This document shows, one piece after another, positions 6,775-8,099 of a DNA stretch of 8,099 nucleotides. Source of the DNA: an uncultured Collinsella sp. (GTDB taxonomy: Bacteria > Actinomycetota > Coriobacteriia > Coriobacteriales > Coriobacteriaceae). The stretch is from contig CALLFD010000361.1 in assembly GCA_937997605.1 (NCBI GenBank), forward strand, positions 1 to 8,099. Direction: 5' to 3'. The notes under the pieces are model-generated. The model had not been told where the DNA came from, searched no databases, and saw only the letters and a program-made list of their open reading frames with translations. Made by a program: the position numbers and the translations under genes. Numbering within the stretch: position 1 is the first letter of the stretch; each line of letters starts with the position of its first letter.

Positions 6775-7368
6775 TTATAGCTTTTTCGCGGTTTCGCGAA
6801 CTGCCTTAATCCACTCTGGGACATTATCATCAGCGGGATTTTCAAGATTAAACAATCCCTTGGGCTGGTTATCGTCCTGTTCATTGTTGTTATTAAGGTT
6901 AAAGTTGACCTTGTTGCGAACGCAGATAATAGACAGCTTCGCTTCAATGTCATCCAAAGAATAAGTATCAATATGCTCAACAACATCCTTCTTGTCGTCG
7001 TCGCTTAGTATATAGAAACCATCAATCATGCTCTGCTTTTCCTTGCGGTCCGCAGTCAGCTTGAACTCTCTGAGAGAAGTTACCTCTGTCTCAAGGTCGC
7101 TCTTCTCCTGCTTAAGAGTCTCAAATTCGCCCTGAAGAGTCTCATACTTACCAAGTAACTCAGTATACTCAGTTACTTCATCAAGATTGTACTTCTTCTT
7201 AGGCTCTTCCTTGTTATTATCGGCGGGCTTGTTGTCGCCGTCCTTTGGCTTATTATCTTCTGGAGCAGGATTGCCTTTTGGATTCTTCTTGTTCTCGTCC
7301 TCAGGCTGCTTCTTTGCTTCGAAGTTAGGATCCTCGGGGTTGCCGAGAGTCTTTTTATTCTCGTCCAT
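6775..7368 (-). CDS. Nested scaffolding protein from an internal in-frame start
   Basis: An internal ATG at 7366-7368 (residue 230 of the fusion protein) is preceded by AAAGGAGG at 7382-7389, 13 bases upstream. Translation from it would give 197 residues beginning MDENKKTLGNPEDPNFEAKK: an acidic and lysine-rich linker, a coiled coil around YTELLGKYETLQGEFETLKQ, and a helical C-terminus (NVPEWIKAVRETAKKL). This is the layout of a capsid scaffold made as a shorter product from the 3' part of a protease gene, as known for the lambda C/Nu3 pair. The spacing is longer than ideal. The presence of such a strong site inside a gene, exactly at the domain border, is the main evidence. Confidence 0.6.
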   Translation of the reverse strand: MDENKKTLGNPEDPNFEAKKQPEDENKKNPKGNPAPEDNKPKDGDNKPADNNKEEPKKKYNLDEVTEYTELLGKYETLQGEFETLKQEKSDLETEVTSLREFKLTADRKEKQSMIDGFYILSDDDKKDVVEHIDTYSLDDIEAKLSIICVRNKVNFNLNNNNEQDDNQPKGLFNLENPADDNVPEWIKAVRETAKKL

Positions 7369-8055
7369 AGTCTCGTGAGAGCCTCCTTTATTCAAAGTTT
7401 TCTGTAATTCAGTTAGCATAGAGAACATCGTAGTTCTAAGTTCTTCCACGTTCTCTAGGGAGAATTCAGTCTTGAATTGTGCGCCCTCAAAACATGGCTC
7501 AACTGATTCTCCGAGAATACAAAGTTTTTCAATCAATGCTTCATTGTAAATGAAAAATCTACTACCCGAATTATTATCTTTTGCCCAAAAACCTTTTTGA
7601 GTTTCTTTATTCAGTTCCATAGACTGATTGTTGCCATGCTCGAATAGTCGCTGAGATTCAGGATAAGCGCTCGTCCAGATGTAACATTCAGTTACAAGAT
7701 ACTCACGCTCAACGCCTTCGTCATCAAACTTCTGGAACCAAACTTTCGCGTCCGTGGGGACGAAACCGTATGGTTTAGTGGTGTCAAGAACCTCGATATT
7801 TCCACCACCCCGCAGAGAAATCTCTTTGTTGTGTCCTTCAAAATCGTTTGTTGCTTGATTAAAATAGCCAACAACAGGAGAACCTGGCAGTTTTCTGCCC
7901 ATCTCTGTTGCAACTTTCTTAGTGATAACAGTTCCGTTTCTGTTGGGATTTTGTCCTACATAGCAGACCTTCACCTAACACTTGCTGATTAAAGGAGATA
8001 TTTCAGTCGCATTGATGAATTCCAATGTGTTAGCAATAGGAACACTAATATGCAA
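6775..8055 (-). CDS. Prohead protease-scaffold fusion protein, TTG start
   Basis: With a TTG start at 8053-8055, an AAGGAGG site 8 bases upstream, and one TAG at 7975-7977 (residue 27) read as Gln, the product is 426 residues. A standard-code caller would start at the GTG at 7974 and lose 27 residues (MHISVPIANTLEFINATEIS at the front) that resemble the family's normal N-terminus. Residues 1 to about 215 look like a capsid maturation protease: a NRNGTVITKKVATEM motif, then PVVGYFNQATNDFEGHNKEI with candidate catalytic His75, and QSMEL with candidate catalytic Ser145. From about 230 a charged low-complexity linker leads to a coiled coil (about 285-340) and a C-terminal tail, as in scaffolding proteins. 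The gene precedes the head genes. Protease assignment is by pattern and position, not proven. Confidence 0.82.
7382..7389 (-). promoter_or_regulatory. Internal ribosome binding site AAAGGAGG
   Basis: This eight-base site lies inside the protease-scaffold gene, where it encodes Lys-Gly-Gly. It precedes the internal ATG at 7368 by 13 bases and probably drives separate scaffold synthesis. Confidence 0.6.
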
Positions 8056-8063
8056 GTTCTATC

Positions 8064-8070
8064 CCTCCTT
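8064..8070 (-). promoter_or_regulatory. Ribosome binding site deciding the TTG start of the protease-scaffold gene
   Basis: AAGGAGG lies 8 bases before TTG 8053-8055, at ideal spacing. No comparable site precedes the GTG at 7974, which is the start that a standard-code annotation would be forced to choose. The site overlaps the stop codon of the upstream gene (8069-8071). Confidence 0.8.
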
Positions 8071-8086
8071 ATGACATGCTTTCACG
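8069..8086 (-). CDS. Last codons of the upstream gene
   Basis: The visible minus-strand frame encodes RESMS and then TAA at 8069-8071, just before the next ribosome binding site. The rest lies outside the window. In this gene order a portal or related head gene would be expected upstream, but five codons cannot identify it. Confidence 0.35.
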   Translation of the reverse strand, partial: RESMS

Positions 8087-8099
8087 AGATCGGAAGAGC
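8087..8099. other. Illumina adapter sequence (not phage DNA)
   Basis: AGATCGGAAGAGC is the 13-base common start of Illumina TruSeq adapters. It closes the insert, so genomic sequence ends at 8086. Confidence 0.95.

Noticed and set aside
50..8086. Suppressor tRNA, integrase, CRISPR array or insertion sequence
   Set aside because: I found no tRNA-like cloverleaf sequence, no repeat array, and no recombinase or transposase frame; nearly all the insert is filled by structural genes.

Overview
The window is a cloned or amplified piece of a tailed bacteriophage genome, most likely from a metagenome. It carries Illumina adapter sequence at both ends (1-49 and 8087-8099). All real genes lie on the minus strand, so the biological order runs from right to left. 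Nearly every gene has a strong GGAGG-type ribosome binding site, and base composition is moderate. This suggests a Bacillota (Clostridia-like) host rather than Bacteroidota. That host guess is inference.

The main result is that the phage appears to read TAG as an amino acid, most simply glutamine (translation table 15). Under the standard code the region looks broken: there is an apparent 770-base gap at 1316-2089, and several genes appear truncated. With TAG as sense, every gap closes into an unbroken frame that ends in TAA or TGA next to the following gene's start. I count 14 in-frame TAG codons in the complete genes and 2 more in the partial gene at the left end. No gene ends in TAG. One gene (1330-2076) alone contains seven TAGs and no internal TAA or TGA.

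Layout in transcription order: the last five codons of an unknown gene (8069-8086); a protease-scaffold protein with a TTG start (6775-8055) containing an in-frame internal start that would give a separate scaffold protein (6775-7368); a small head-associated protein (6079-6759); the major capsid protein (5032-6060); a palindromic hairpin (4996-5023); five head-tail connector or neck genes and one further tail-region gene (4415-4960, 3897-4400, 3602-3904, 2620-3609, 2069-2608, 1330-2076); the major tail (tube) protein (374-1315) with a probable -1 frame C-terminal extension reaching 264; a classic rho-independent terminator (224-259); and the start of a further tail gene (50-206).

The genes form one late structural operon: capsid assembly and maturation, then head completion and tail joining, then the tail tube. 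Three junctions share the same 8-base stop/start overlap, which suggests translational coupling. Hairpins follow exactly the two genes whose products are needed in the highest copy number. Those genes and the small head protein contain no TAG, while the low-copy connector genes do. No tRNA, integrase, promoter or CRISPR was seen; a suppressor tRNA would have to be elsewhere in the genome.
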